DNA of 64,000 bases from Breviolum minutum Mf 1.05b.01 (taxonomy: Eukaryota; Sar; Dinophyceae; Suessiales; Symbiodiniaceae): positions 52,221-116,220 of the forward strand of contig DF240480.1 of NCBI GenBank assembly GCA_000507305.1, in the 5' to 3' direction. This document shows positions 13,668 through 25,279 of this stretch, in pieces; positions within the stretch are counted from its first letter, which is position 1; the number at the start of each line of letters is the position of its first letter. The translations under genes and the position numbers were made by a program. The notes below the pieces were generated by a model. It did not search any database. It worked only from the letters and a program-made list of their open reading frames with translations, and was not told the origin of the DNA.

Positions 13668-16600
13668 ATGGACCTTGCTCCAGCCTTCACAGTGGTGAGT
13701 CCAAACACCCTGGCACGACCAGTAGCTATCAGCCATTCAACGACAACGCCGCAAAATGCCTCCAATGCCTCCAGCACAGGTCGGGAGGAATGGGAAGGGG
13801 TTGGAAGATGTGGGAAGGACCCCATTGGCTTGCGGGAAATTTGGAGTCAACCCTGGAGTTAAGAACACCCCCATGCTATGCCGTGGAATTTTTGAAGGTC
13901 CAATTGTAGTATAGCATATGTTGCTTTTCTATGGGGATGAACGTATCACCTGGCTTGCCCTGCAAACCAGCCAGGCAATGAGTTTTCTCATATAGCAAAT
14001 GCACGTGTTCCGTTCATCTCTCCAGTGATGACTTATCACCCCCGCATAGTGATGTTTCGTGGGAGATTGCGGGGCTGTCATTGAACGGATCGCTGCACAG
14101 TTCGCTTTCACTGTTTCACTTGCCATTTGCAGCTCCATTTTCCCAATTGAACATATATCATAAGATATCCAGATTATAGACTCGTCTTAGACATGGTATG
14201 GATCTCCTCGTTGTTTTCCAGGAGGGTCACTGACCTCACATCGAATTTTCATCATCGGGGATAGCCAGTCCAACTCTTTGAGGTTGACATGTATCTTGTG
14301 TAGTTGAAGATCCAACCTTCCAAAAAACATCTAGAAACCGCATGTATATATATATATACATACTTTTGTTTTTAAAAGATACCAATGTGACCTATATATA
14401 TATGTATATCAATATGTTTATAGTTTTTCCCATCCTTAAGATTTGAAACAAACATTGTTTAACTATTAAGATGTCCTTCAAAGGTTTCGGGGCTAGTATA
14501 ATTGTCAGTTGATTTTCAAAGTGTTGATGGAAAAACCCTTTGAACTCCTGTTCGATGGTTCAGAAATCCGGCGATCACTCACCAGTTGTTGAGGTAAAGG
14601 TACTTCATCCCATTATTTACAGGGTTTTAGGGTTATCCTCAACTGGTGAATCGCCGGATTTTGTTTCATCAACAGCATCACCAAACCTCCATAGGTGCTG
14701 GCCTCATGGCCACTGCCGGCCTCGTGGCGGCCGCCGCCGGTGCACGACGGGCTGCACGACGCAGCCGCAAAGCCGGAGCAGCGATGGTGGTGGGCAATGA
14801 GCTTGAGAGCCAGTGTCTTGGAATGGGGGATTTTTTTTGTTTTTTTAAGGGGGTGACTCTGTTAAAATACACTCCCTGTAACCTAACAGTCTCGCACCTG
14901 AAAATAGAGGCCAAAAGGCCCCAAAAGGAAACTACTGTAGATATATAGTCTTCCAACCATCCAGTTTCAGGGGGTATGTTAGTTGCACGGAGGGTTTTTG
15001 TATTTGGGGGGTGGGTAATACTCAACCATCCTTGAACCTGGGTTTTTGCTCGGTAGGAAAATACCAACTCTCAAACTCAAAAGAAATGATCACATGACAC
15101 AAATGTATGACTAGGTGGTGGTTTCAAATATCTTTTATTTACACCCTTATTTGGGGAAGATTCCCATTTTGACTAATATTTTCAAATGGGTTGAAATCAC
15201 CAATTAGATGATTTTGGTGGCACTTTCTTTTGGCTAGCACTTCCATTGAAGACACGGTTTCCTTCTTCATGGTTTCCAATCAATTTTTGTTTATCAAAAA
15301 AAGGAGGTGCTAAGATTTGTTTCTCCGGGTGCGGTGTCATGATGTTTTTTCCGATCCTTCAAGGTGCCATCATTATCAAGTTACTATTGGATCTTAACAA
15401 TAAATATAGAATCCATGGGACTTGGTATGATATGTTTTCCTACCTTTACCATAAAAATCCACCAAATACAGGTAGGTATACAGTATATCAGTATATATCC
15501 TATAGGTTTTTGTATCTAACCGAGCTTTCATGCAGATGGAATTGATATATCACCAAAATTCCAGCAGCTCAGCGGCTGTGGAAAAAACCAACGCCTGAAA
15601 ATCAAACTGGCTTGAAGAAATCATTGAAGGCAGAAGCCCTACCAATTATTATCTAGGTGGTGGCAACTCAAATATTTGTTATTTTCGTTCTATTTGGGGA
15701 AGATTCCAATTTTGACTAATATTTTTCGATTGGGTTGAAACCACCAACTAGTTATACCTAAGCATCGGAATTTGATCGGATCCAGTAGGGGTGGAGGCTT
15801 GGGCGCCCCCCCAAAAAAAACAAGTGGTTGAAACAATCCAATAGCTGCAGCATTTTGGTGCATTCCAGGTGTTTTTTTTGTTCTCCTAGGTTGTGGTTAT
15901 ATAAGGTTTCCAAATAGATTCATGTAGGGAGCCAGGTTGTCGGAGAGGGGATGTTGCATTTAAGATTCTATTTCGTAAGGCAACGGCTGAGGTTTTCGAA
16001 TCATTAATCAGGCCTCTGATTCGAAAAGGTGTTTGAAAATGGAGATTTTAATAACAAGACCCCGCAAAAATGTGTTACAGAAACCTCATCAGCACACAAA
16101 AACAGTATCAGAAAGTGCTACAAATGCTGAGAAAGGTGAGGACCAGCATGGGAAATGCAAACCACCAGAGATTGCTTGTGTTTGTGAGGACTTACTACCG
16201 TGACCACCTGGTGGCTTGCCGTGCCCAGCTGAATGGTGTGGATGCTCCTACTCCTGAGGAGACTGACAAGCACATGGAGGGTATCCAGGCCTTTGCCAAG
16301 CAAGCCTTGGCTGGTGCCTCTGCAGCCATGCTGTTCACCAGCTCCATGGAGGCAGCGGTTGCATACCCCATCTTCGCCCAGCAGAACTACGCCAACCCTC
16401 GTGAGTACACTGGAAAGATTGTGTGCGCCAACTGCCACTTGGCCAGCAAACCAATTGAGGTGAGGCTTCCTCAGGCCGTGCTCCCAGACACCATCTTCAA
16501 GATGGAGGTTGAGGTGCCTGCCAAGTACGCCAAGCGCCGCCAGCCTTTGGCTGATGGCTCCAAGGGCCCAATGAACATTGGTGCCATCGCAGTGATGCCT

Positions 16601-19600
16601 GAAGGATGGAAGTTGGCTCCCAAGGATCGTCTTCCCAAGCCATTGAAGAAGGAGATGAAGGGCTTGGCCTGGGCTCCTTACAGCAAGGACAGCTTGAAAA
16701 TTACCATGAGTATCAGTGTTGCAGTATTGCGATCTGCTTGCTGGTTGTATATCATTTTATCGTTGTTTTAATCGTAGTACCCCTGCCAAGACAGATGTGC
16801 ATGCTGCCCACACCAGGAGTATCCCAACATCGTCGTGGCTGGCCCAGTCCCAGGCGGGTCCAAGCGGCCAGATTCACACCACTTACGGTGCTTCCAACAT
16901 ACCCCCGCAATCATATAGGCAGAACATGACAATGGAACATAGGCTAACATAGGGTCATATATGGGACTATACCCCCTGGAGCCAGGCCCCTTCAACAACA
17001 GTTTATGAAGAAAATCGCTTTCATTTTCGGGGGGTTGGGGAAGCCAGGAAGGAGACACAAGAGTTTTGCAAAGAGCGCAATTTATAATTTGAACGACATT
17101 GGTGACCACTAATGGTTGTGTGCGTATAAGACAAGGGATGCCGTAGGCCCGTAAGTATAGCAGGTTGAAAAAACGTCAAGTGATGGAAGTTCTCGGCCTT
17201 TTGGACAAACACCATGTTGGAACGTGAGAACTTGAAAAAAATTGGCTGGTTCATGGATTGGATTTCCACATATTTCGACACAAAATACCTCAAAATATCA
17301 ACAGATTTGTAGCGTAACCTTGGATATGGTTTTGCATCCTTCTTTGAGTATTCTTCGAAAATATAAATATATTTTTATCCAAATGTATGTCCTCAGTGCG
17401 TTCCCGAGTAAAAACATTAGTGATAATATCCTGGGGTTGAGGCGAAACCTATGAGAAGATGGTGTTGCCAGTCTTGTCGCCTGATCCCAACACCGATGTG
17501 ACTTGAAGTTTAGAGTTGTGGGTTGGTTGGAGTTAAACAAAACAAGATAAACAAGGAGAAGGATGTATTTTGTCGACGTTTTATATGTGATGCGGCTCCA
17601 TTCCAGATGTTTTTTTTTCTCGAAGTTTGTTTCATCGCTTATAGCAACGATTGAACAGCACAAATATTGATATACATCAGGTACACTAGTTTTTTTTTGA
17701 GATAATATGATATAGTACATTTATGCAACATTAGAAAACATTATTGGATTGCTTCGTTTGTCCGACTACACGTTAATATATACATATAGATGAACAGCTA
17801 CTGGTTTTTGTTTGTCAGATGTTGCTTCTTAAGCCATGGGCCCAGTTTTAGGACATCTCGACATCTCACTTCAATCTCTTAAACTTGGAATTCATCTGAA
17901 AAAATGCACCTTCCAGTGTGTACCAATTCAAGTTGCACCTCGTATATGCTGTAATTAGTTCATTCGTGCCTTTTTGCTTGTTCCAATAGAAGTATACCCT
18001 CCGGGAAACGATCACATATCCCACCCAAAGGGAAGTTGGGAAAATCATCGACTTAAAAGTAACTTTGGAAGGGGATATTATGTTAGTTCCCAGGAGGGTA
18101 AGTACAATATGAAGTGCTTCGTTTTTGTCGTGTAGCACATAGATCAGTCATTCATGTCTCCAAGGACAAGATCCTCTTCGGCAAGGGCATCTTCTACTTT
18201 GGTGGCAATCGTGGCCGTGGTCAAGTTCCTCGGTCGGGCGTTTGCAACTGCGTAAATCATCAAAAAGAAAATGGGGATGCCCCAACATAAAATCATACAT
18301 GAGGACTGCTGAATTATAGTCACACTCCAAGAAGGATCAAGGATCTAAAGGATTCTCCAGACATGGTATGTTAAGGTATAATACGTTCCTTGAAACTAAG
18401 CCCTTGAAAGTTGGTAGAAGATTGAATTTCCAATGGGAAAAATGATGTAAACCAAGCTGCGAAATCGGGATTGCCATCTACTAATCTCCGCATAATAGTG
18501 GAGGTTTATTTTTTGGGCCCAATCTTGAGCCACCCAAATGTGAAGAGGCAAGAGTTTTGATTTCTTGGTTGGTGAACTGAGAATCGGAGGTGTTTGATTT
18601 TGTTGGTGCGTGGGAAATGATTTGAATTTGAATTCGATTCTATTGTTCAACGCTACTTGGTGTAGATGATCCATGCAGCAAATGTACGTGGTTATATAGC
18701 TGTAAGGATGTACAGGGGAAGCATCATATATCCTCATAGGGGACCTCTTTCATTTATCCGCCAGAAAAATGGAGTAGCAAAGCTGTTTATTTTTGACTCC
18801 AAAAGAAGTGCCATGAAAAGGGTGATACAATTGAATGGTTGAAATCCGGCGATCACCAGTTGAGGGAAGTTGGTAGTTGAAATCCCATGATTTACCAGGT
18901 TTTTTTTGTAAATATCCCAGGTGGTTGGCCTTGGCCTCGGGATTTCTGGTTGCCATCAACAGTATGTGTCAGGTCTACCCTGAGGGCAACCAGAGCAACA
19001 ACAATCAGTTCTTGGCTGCAGCCACCGGCACCATCTCCGCTATCGATGGCTTGAAGGTCAGATTGGCCGATTTCAGGATTTTCCACAAGAATTGCTAGAT
19101 CATCCTAGTGGCCTCAAAGGATGCCAATGCCAATAAGATATGTTTGGTATTGTTTGGTTATATAATGCTTACATGGTGTTTCAAAATTGGTTTTTAAAGA
19201 CAACCAATCTTATGTATCAATCAATCATTCAATCATTAGAATCAACATGTTTTAAGAAAGGATCAGCAAGGTTGAGCTGATTTGCCCGTGTTTTCCTACC
19301 AAAACCACTCATCAAAGGTGCTGGTTTGTTCAAAACCAAAACCCAATAAATTTCACAACATATCTTCGATTTTTAGAACTGTATTGATGCCAGTCGACCT
19401 AGTAGTACTGCGGGGGAGTTCACGCCCCTCAAAAAATAAGGAGACATTGCCAAATACGAGGATATTCGAAATGTGTACTGTAAACGGCTGGGCATTTTGA
19501 TACCAAGATGGCAAATATCAATGTCAATTTGCAGGTGTAAGATTAGAATAAAGCAACTACGGTAGATCTCAGCAACCACTTTGTATGCACTTGGCTCATA

Positions 19601-22600
19601 CTAGGTGGTGGTTTCAACTATTTTTCCCCACCTGTCAGGTGAGGGTTGTTAGATTTCATGTCAGCTTGCTTCTCCTCCTCTTCTTCTTCCTCTTCTTCTC
19701 CTCGTCCCGCGATCGTGTGAGTTCAGTGTTCCGTGCCGGACCTCAACCGCGATGATGTGAGCTCAGTGTTCCTTGCCGGACCTCAACCGCGATCATGTGA
19801 GTTCAGTGTTCCTTGCCGGACCTCAACCGCGTGTCAGAAAGAATGTCAGAAGATATTTTAGAAAGAATGTCCGAAGATATGTTGGAAAGAATGTCAGAAA
19901 ATATGTCAGAAAGAATGTCAGAAAGAATGTCAGACAAAATGTCAGGGGATATGCCAGCAAGAGCGTCAGAAAGAATGTCAGAAGATAGGTATAGATATGT
20001 CAGAAAGATGGCCAGAAGATGTGTCAGAAGGAATGTTAGAAGATTTGTCAGAAAGAATGTTAGAAGATATGTCAGAAAGAATGACAGAAGATATGCCAGA
20101 AAGAATGTCCGAAAGAATGTCAAAAGAAGTGTCAGAAAGAATGTCCGCAAGAACGCCAGAAGAAATGCCAGAAAGAATGTCACAAGATATGTCAGAAGAA
20201 ATGTCAGAAAGACTGTCCGAAAGAATATCAGAAGAAATGTCAGACATAATTTCACAAGATATGTCAGAAAGAATGTCAGACAAAATGTTAGAAGATATGT
20301 CAGAAATAATGTCACAAGACATCTCAGAGAGAATGCCAGAAGATATGTCAGAAAGAATGCCAGACAGAATGTCAGAAGATATGTCAGAAAGAATGTCCGA
20401 AAGAAAGTCCAAAGATATGTCAGAAAGAATGTCAGAAGATCACCTCCACTCAGTCTGTGAAGTTGAGAGTAACCGGACGCATTTCAGGAGATGAGTTGTA
20501 TGTCTACCCTCACCTGAGACGATCAGGCTGACATAAAAATCTAACGTGGCTGCTTTGAAATGTCATGGTGGGGATCACTCGAAGTAAAATAATATTTATT
20601 TAAACGCCAAATTTGGGGAAATGATCCAATCTGACCATCTTTTTATTTTCCAGATGGGTGGCTCAACCACAAAATATAGTGTTAAATATCCCAAACTTTG
20701 GTCAACTTCCAAGGATGTTCTGTTCATACTTGGAAGATCGCCCCACTTTGGATCAGCGGTTAGTTAAGGGGGTTACATCCGCCACTTCCAACTACACCAA
20801 CCCGAACTTTCGGGGACTTATGATCACCATGGATTTTAAAAACCTACACACTGGTAAACTAAGATAGCAATGGAAAATGGACCCTTTGAAGATGATTTTC
20901 CTATTGAAAATGGTGATATTTCATTGCTATGTTAGTTTACCAGAGGGTACTAAATGGGATGATCCTCCGTACGTGTCAATGTCTTGTCGTTCAGGTGAGT
21001 ATCACGACACCTTCCGGCGAAGTCAAGACACAGGAGTGCTTGGCAGGTGCTGATATCGTGGCGCAGGTGGAACGGGCGGTGGTTGTGGGGGCAGATGGGC
21101 ATTTGATGGGAAACGATTGAGCAATAAGAAAAAATCTGGTTGTTAAACGTATGTAGGAGATTCTACTGCCCAGTTATGTTGGGATTATTTCATAAACCAT
21201 TATAAGGATCCCAAACCTATTAAACAACCAGTATCACATGGAAAATTAGCGGCTGGAACCCAAAAATCTGGTCAAATTATTTTCGCGACCTAAAGCACGA
21301 CCAAAATCCTCAATTTTGTTTGTTTTTTTGATTTTTTTTTGAGGGAAATCTAGGTTGGTGAAATATTATAGTTTAGGCCAGAAAAATGGAAGGTTTCAAA
21401 GATTTGTTTTTGCTTTCGAATTGGGTGAATTTTGAGGTTTTGATTTTTTTGTTTTCCGCGGTGTAGGTTTTTCAGTGATTGGTGGTTTGGCATTTGGAAT
21501 TTTGCTAGGTTTTTTGGGATAGGAATGATTGCTTCAATCATTGCATAATTATCAGCTATCACCTCCACAGATGCCACTACCGGCTACCTCATTCATTAAG
21601 AATGATTCATCAGCGTAGTTGATTAGTCATCATCAGTATCATCATCATCCTCAACCGCAACCTCATCATCATCCATATCCATCATCCATATCCATCATCT
21701 ATATTCATCTATATCATTTATCATTCACCAACCCCTTTTTGGATTTCTCAAAAAAACATCGTCCAAACTCACCATAGAAAGAAAACACATAGAAACCACG
21801 GTTACCAATCACCAATCACGAGAATTAATCAGGAACCCTTGGCTGTGAACCCTTGGAATGAGAAGGGAATTACCACCAGCTAAGAAGATGAAACAAAATA
21901 AAGTGGTTGATAATGCCCAGATGTTCCATGTTAATTCCATATGTACCTACATTTACCATAAACTTAAGCCAAAAAATGCCATGGAGCATATGGGATGGTT
22001 ATATACAATCCATTTAAACCTTAACAAACCCATACAGTTTGCGACCAAGGTCTTGTGACCTGGGACTTTTCGGGGCTTCCTTCGCATGGCGAAACCATGC
22101 ACCCGCTGAACAGGTGGGTGATGAGGTCACCAAGGATGAGCCCCTTACCACCAATCCCAACGTGGGTGGTTTCGGCCAGGCCGTAGAAGAAGTCGGTCGG
22201 TTGGGGTTGTTTCGTCTGTTTTTGTAAGGCGGTTTGAACGACTGGAAGAACTGCAGATTTTTTTGTTGTTGGAAGTTGATATATTGGAAAACCTTTTTTT
22301 CTTTTGGAAAGAAAGAATGGAATCACAAGTGTTTGTGAATAGTATATATTGATTATTCGTAAATGCGTATTTTTATAGTTATGTGCTTCTATTTCAGCAT
22401 ACTATATGTATACTGTTGTGAATAAATGTTGTACGGTGTGATCCTGTGTGCGTGTTTGGCTATGTCATTGGAGATCTTGAAAGATGCTTTTGTTTATGCA
22501 TGATGATTTGGGCCATTTATAGCGAGCAATCGGCCTTTGGTAATTGAATTCATCACAACCTTGGCCTCAACCGCAGGAAGAGAAGGAGTGCATCCTGCAG

Positions 22601-23550
22601 GACATGAATCGCGTTTACGCCTACTGCGCTTTTGCCTTCTCTTGCTTCATTGCTCAGCTCAGCTTCGTCTTGAAGAAGATACTTGGCACTCAAGCGGCGT
22701 TTGCCCCATGCAACACCACTTCGTTCTGATTACAGCTTCTCAAAGGAAAGTGGTATGATTAGGTAGGAATTCTTATCTCCAACAGCATCATGTCTAGGTG
22801 AATTGAAGGACAATGGCACCCACAATTCACTACAAAAGAATCCCAAAGTTTGTGTTTTGAAGGAACCCTTAACAAAATCTAGCAAGATATCCTGACATTT
22901 CGGGGATTTGAAGGTTGGTATGATCCAAATTCCCCAGATCGCTCAGATGGTACAGATGCCACAAGGTAGGTCAGTAAAGGTCCGGAGAAACCAATGCAGA
23001 TAGAGACTGTTCCATGTAACTTCCCAATTTGTTTATTTGAAATGATTTGATCTGGTTTTTGCTTCCAAGCGGCCTGGTTTCATCCTATTTTGGAATTTGT
23101 TTGACAAAACGTCTTGTTTTCAGTGACTAGTGTATATTATCTGATATAGCTAGTTGTGTTTCCAACTTTGATGGCAGAAATTCTGCAATTATTGGGTCAT
23201 ATAGGCACTGTAGCTGCTGATCACTCCCAAGATTTGTCAAAGCATGTGCCTTCTCACAATTCACAACCATGATGTTTCAGGGTCCCTCGCATTCACTTCT
23301 TTTAATACGCAGCCCGGAACACGCGTCCAAGGTCCCAACAAGAATAGGTACTAGTTTACCGAATTCTCTTTGGTGTTTTCTTTTGCCAGTTTCCCATGAA
23401 AATAAGAAAACTATAGAAAAATAGAAACATATATTATATAGTTGGAAAATCCAGGTTCCCATTGAAGTTTCCCAGTTTTCGCATGTTTTCTCATCTTTTT
23501 CTTTTCCAAGGAAGCAATTTGAGAAGGTTCAGTTGGCCGAAGGCTTCTGA
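13668..23550 (+). CDS. petA: Cytochrome f precursor, tandem copy 1 (11 exons)
   Basis: Cytochrome f is the c-type haem subunit of the thylakoid cytochrome b6f complex and passes electrons to plastocyanin or cytochrome c6. Inferred exons: 13668-13779, 14695-14812, 16189-16687, 16817-16853, 17442-17497, 18165-18224, 18973-19056, 20995-21066, 22114-22179, 22577-22677, 23511-23550; 1245 nt, 414 residues. Exon 3 holds the lumen-targeting segment ending AVA, the mature start YPIFAQQ (Tyr1 amine is the axial haem ligand) at 16364, and CANCH (C21, C24, H25). Exons 4-9 carry conserved blocks PNIVVAGPVPG, GGNRGRGQ, YPEGNQSNNN and NPNVGGFGQ; exon 10 is the membrane helix and exon 11 ends KQFEKVQLAEGF-stop. 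Mature length is 279, against about 285 in plants. The presequence in exons 1-2 differs from copies 3-5. Total length is a multiple of three, with no internal stop. Introns are 129-1938 bp and hold many TIR elements. Confidence 0.93.
14551..14675. repeat. Short TIR element, family B long form, in petA copy 1 intron 1
   Basis: TTCGATGGTTCAGAAATCCG at the left and CGGATTTTGTTTCATCAACAG at the right are inverted, with a second inner pair (CACCAGTTGTTGAGG and CCTCAACTGGTGA). The right end stops 20 bp before exon 2. The closest relative is at 57388, in intron 1 of copy 5 but at a different distance from exon 2. Confidence 0.7.
14868..14995. repeat. Short TIR element, family C-like, in petA copy 1 intron 2
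   Basis: Left TACACTCCCTGTAACCTAAC and right GTATGTTAGTTGCACGGAGGG are imperfect inverted copies; a GCACCTGAAAATAGAGG motif as in the other C copies lies inside. Confidence 0.55.
15111..15207. repeat. Short TIR element, family A, in petA copy 1 intron 2
   Basis: CTAGGTGGTGGTTTCAAATA at the left and GGGTTGAAATCACCAATTAG at the right enclose the GGGGAAGATTCCCATTTTGA core. A second family A copy lies about 450 bp downstream in the same intron. Confidence 0.85.
15653..15751. repeat. Short TIR element, family A, in petA copy 1 intron 2
   Basis: CTAGGTGGTGGCAACTCAAA at the left and GGGTTGAAACCACCAACTAG at the right. The left arm matches the GGCAACTC variant while the core is the TTTGACTAAT type, so it joins features of both sub-families. 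Confidence 0.8.
17995..18100. repeat. Short TIR element, family F, in petA copy 1 intron 5
   Basis: TACCCTCCGGGAAACGATCA at the left mirrors TTAGTTCCCAGGAGGGTA at the right, with ACATATCCCACC and GGGGATATTATG as the inner arm. It ends about 65 bp before exon 6. Confidence 0.75.
18833..18964. repeat. Short TIR element, family B, abutting petA copy 1 exon 7
   Basis: GAATGGTTGAAATCCGGCGA at the left and TTCTGGTTGCCATCAACAG plus TA at the right, with the GATCACCAGTTGAGG and TATCCCAGGTGG core. Its right end is 8 bp before the first base of exon 7, so the element supplies nearly all the acceptor-side intron sequence in this copy. Copies 2-4 have no element here. Confidence 0.75.
19709..19834. repeat. 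40-bp tandem repeat, about 3 units
   Basis: Three units with period 40 share GTTCAGTGTTCC, TGCCGGACCTCAACCGCGAT and a variable TGTGAG link. The array runs directly into the 24-bp minisatellite. Confidence 0.9.
19830..20440. repeat. 24-bp minisatellite in petA copy 1 intron 7
   Basis: About 25 imperfect units built from GTCAGAAAGAAT and GTCAGAAGATAT half-units. Because the unit is a multiple of three and lacks stop triplets, three frames on the two strands stay open and give MSERMSED-like, VRKNVRRY-like and DILSDISS-like repeats. This is a by-product of repeat structure in an intron; I do not call a gene. Confidence 0.9.
20847..20950. repeat. Short TIR element, family G, in petA copy 1 intron 7
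   Basis: CTGGTAAACTAAGATAGCAATG at the left is mirrored by CATTGCTATGTTAGTTTACCAG at the right, then GAGGGTAC. GGACCCTTTGAAGATG and TCCTATTGAAAATGG lie in the core. From GTAAAC to ACCAG the element carries GT and AG termini. Relatives are at 24175 and 47065. It ends 44 bp before exon 8. Confidence 0.85.
21136..21231. repeat. Short TIR element, family E, in petA copy 1 intron 8
   Basis: CTGGTTGTTAAACG at the left and TTAAACAACCAG at the right, with the core CATAAACCATTATAAGGATC almost identical to the copy at 44348. GT and AG lie at the internal edges of CTG|GT...ACCAG. Confidence 0.85.
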
Positions 23551-24174
23551 TCGAATAGAGAACCCACACGGTCGATGCGAAGAAACAAAAAAATATTTAT
23601 ATTGAAAATTGAGGCAATTTGTTCAACAGATTCACGCAAATTGGACAAAGATTAATAACAAATGGGATCAGCACTATACTTATGTTTTTTTCCATAGGTG
23701 TTTTTTAGAGTCTTGATTTCTGAGGCGTTGTTTACTTTTTTATTCATTCAGTTCAGTTGCAAGATGATTACAGAGTGACGCATTTGTTGGGCCACATAGT
23801 TGGCAAATGGAAGAATTAGCGGTTTGAATGATTTTTCGATTAGGTTTAGATGTTGAGGTTACAGTATCTACTCCATCCAAATATAGCAAGCCAATGATTT
23901 GTTCTATTTGTCCCGGGGTTTATTCATAGAAAGTGGGATGGCAGAGACTGAATTGTACCATTCATTGATCTTGTGTATTATCTTGAGACGAAAACGCATG
24001 CAACCTGTGGGGCATGCTGTTTTCCCACGGTGACTTTTTGAGAGCCTCAGTGCGTTTTCCAACGAAATTTGTCTCCCGGATTCTCCAACTGCTGCGTGGC
24101 GGGCGAAGGGGGCGGGAGGTCAAAGGAAAAAAGATATGGCGCACAGCTGCAAGACGTGGGAAACTAACGTATCC

Positions 24175-24284
24175 CCTACACACCGGTAAACTAACATAGC
24201 AATGGAACATGGACCCTTTGAAGATGTATCTCCTACTTAAATGGTGATTTTCCATTGCCATGTTATATAGTTTACTGGAGGGTA
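24175..24284. repeat. Short TIR element, family G
   Basis: CCGGTAAACTAACATAGCAATG at the left, ATTGCCATGTTATATAGTTTAC then TGGAGGGTA at the right, with GGACCCTTTGAAGATG in the core. Same family as 20847 and 47065. Confidence 0.8.
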
Positions 24285-24412
24285 ACATCCCCTTTTCCCC
24301 AAGGGGACTTTGGAGTCGATGATTTTCCAAGGCCCCAAGGTGGGAGATTTGATCGTTCCCTGAAGGATAACTGATAAGGCCAGGTCAATTCACCTGAACA
24401 CGTCCTTCTTTT

Positions 24413-24510
24413 CTAGCTGGTGGTTTCAAATACTTTTTATTTTCATCCCTATTTGGGGAAGATACCCATTTTGACTAATATTTTTCAAAGGGGTTGAAAC
24501 CACCAACTAG
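24413..24510. repeat. Short TIR element, family A
   Basis: CTAGCTGGTGGTTTCAAATA at the left and GGGTTGAAACCACCAACTAG at the right, with the GGGGAAGATACCCATTTTGA core. It lies in the spacer between petA copies 1 and 2. Confidence 0.85.
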
Positions 24511-25279
24511 TTTTGATTTGTTTCAGACTTTTGGTTTCAATTCTTGGCACCCAGAATTCATGAAAACTTCTTGAATGCCATGTAAAGGTCATTTTATCTT
24601 ATCGTAAGGAATAATGTAATTGCGGAAATGCACTCAGCGTTGGGTCGGCCACCTCATAATGCGGAATAGAGAAATCAACAAAACATTGGAAATAGCGGAT
24701 TGAACTTAAGTGACTAGTTGAATGCTGTGGTTTTTACATTAGTACTTTTTCGTCAACTTGCTCACTAGTTCAAAATCACCATCAATACCTTCCCATGAAA
24801 ACATGGACATCGCTTTTCTTGAGTTTGTTGGAAGTATGTGAGGGAGAAAAAACACAACTGTAGAATTGTAGAAAGAAGATTAAAAATGAACACTGGTTCC
24901 TCGTACTCCGACTCCAACCTCTTGTTTTTTATTTCTACAATTAAGTCGGTTAACTAATTAATGGGTTTTTACTTCTGTTCATTGCTGTGTTTCTTGCATT
25001 ACTTGAAAGGTAGCTTCTTATGCCATGAATGCATCCGGGCTTTGTACATTCCATATGATTCAGCATTTCAGCTATAATTATAACATAATAGCTCCTCCTA
25101 AATTGTTTGGGAAGAAGAGTTTGCTTATTCATGTCGGATAATATGAATTTGATACATTTACTTTTCCATATATACCACCTGCTGCATGTTTTTTCTCTGC
25201 CGGAAGGAAATTCGAGGCTTTCAGAACCAAGCCGCCCGAAAGCGTCCCACTGCGTCAAAACCGTCGCGCTTTGCTCGTC

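Larger units (their letters stand above)
19601..20672. repeat. Family A TIR element split by about 0.95 kb carrying minisatellites
   Basis: A family A left arm (CTAGGTGGTGGTTTCAACTA) starts at 19601. The matching right half, with TTTGGGGAAATGATCCAATC and GATGGGTGGCTCAACCAC, appears only at about 20600-20672. The intervening DNA has a pyrimidine tract, a 40-bp repeat and a 24-bp repeat. Near its ends are GTTAGATTTCATGTCAGC and its inverted relative GCTGACATAAAAATCTAAC (about 19650 and 20528). It lies in petA copy 1 intron 7. Confidence 0.6.
23551..25279. other. Spacer between petA copies 1 and 2
   Basis: 1.7 kb with no recognisable gene. It holds a family G element (24175-24284) and a family A element (24413-24510). 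The trans-spliced leader acceptor and any promoter of copy 2 should lie in the last few hundred bases, but I see no element I can name with confidence. Confidence 0.6.

Noticed and set aside
17498-17503. Extending petA exon 5 by two codons (Val-Thr) to meet exon 6
   Set aside because: That boundary would leave introns starting with TG or TC. Ending at the Asp codon gives GT or GC donors in all five copies and keeps the frame.
19813-20494. Long open frames of MSERMSED and VRKNVRRY type
   Set aside because: They are frames of a 24-bp minisatellite inside a petA intron; the unit is a multiple of three without stops, and no non-repeat coding sequence is attached.
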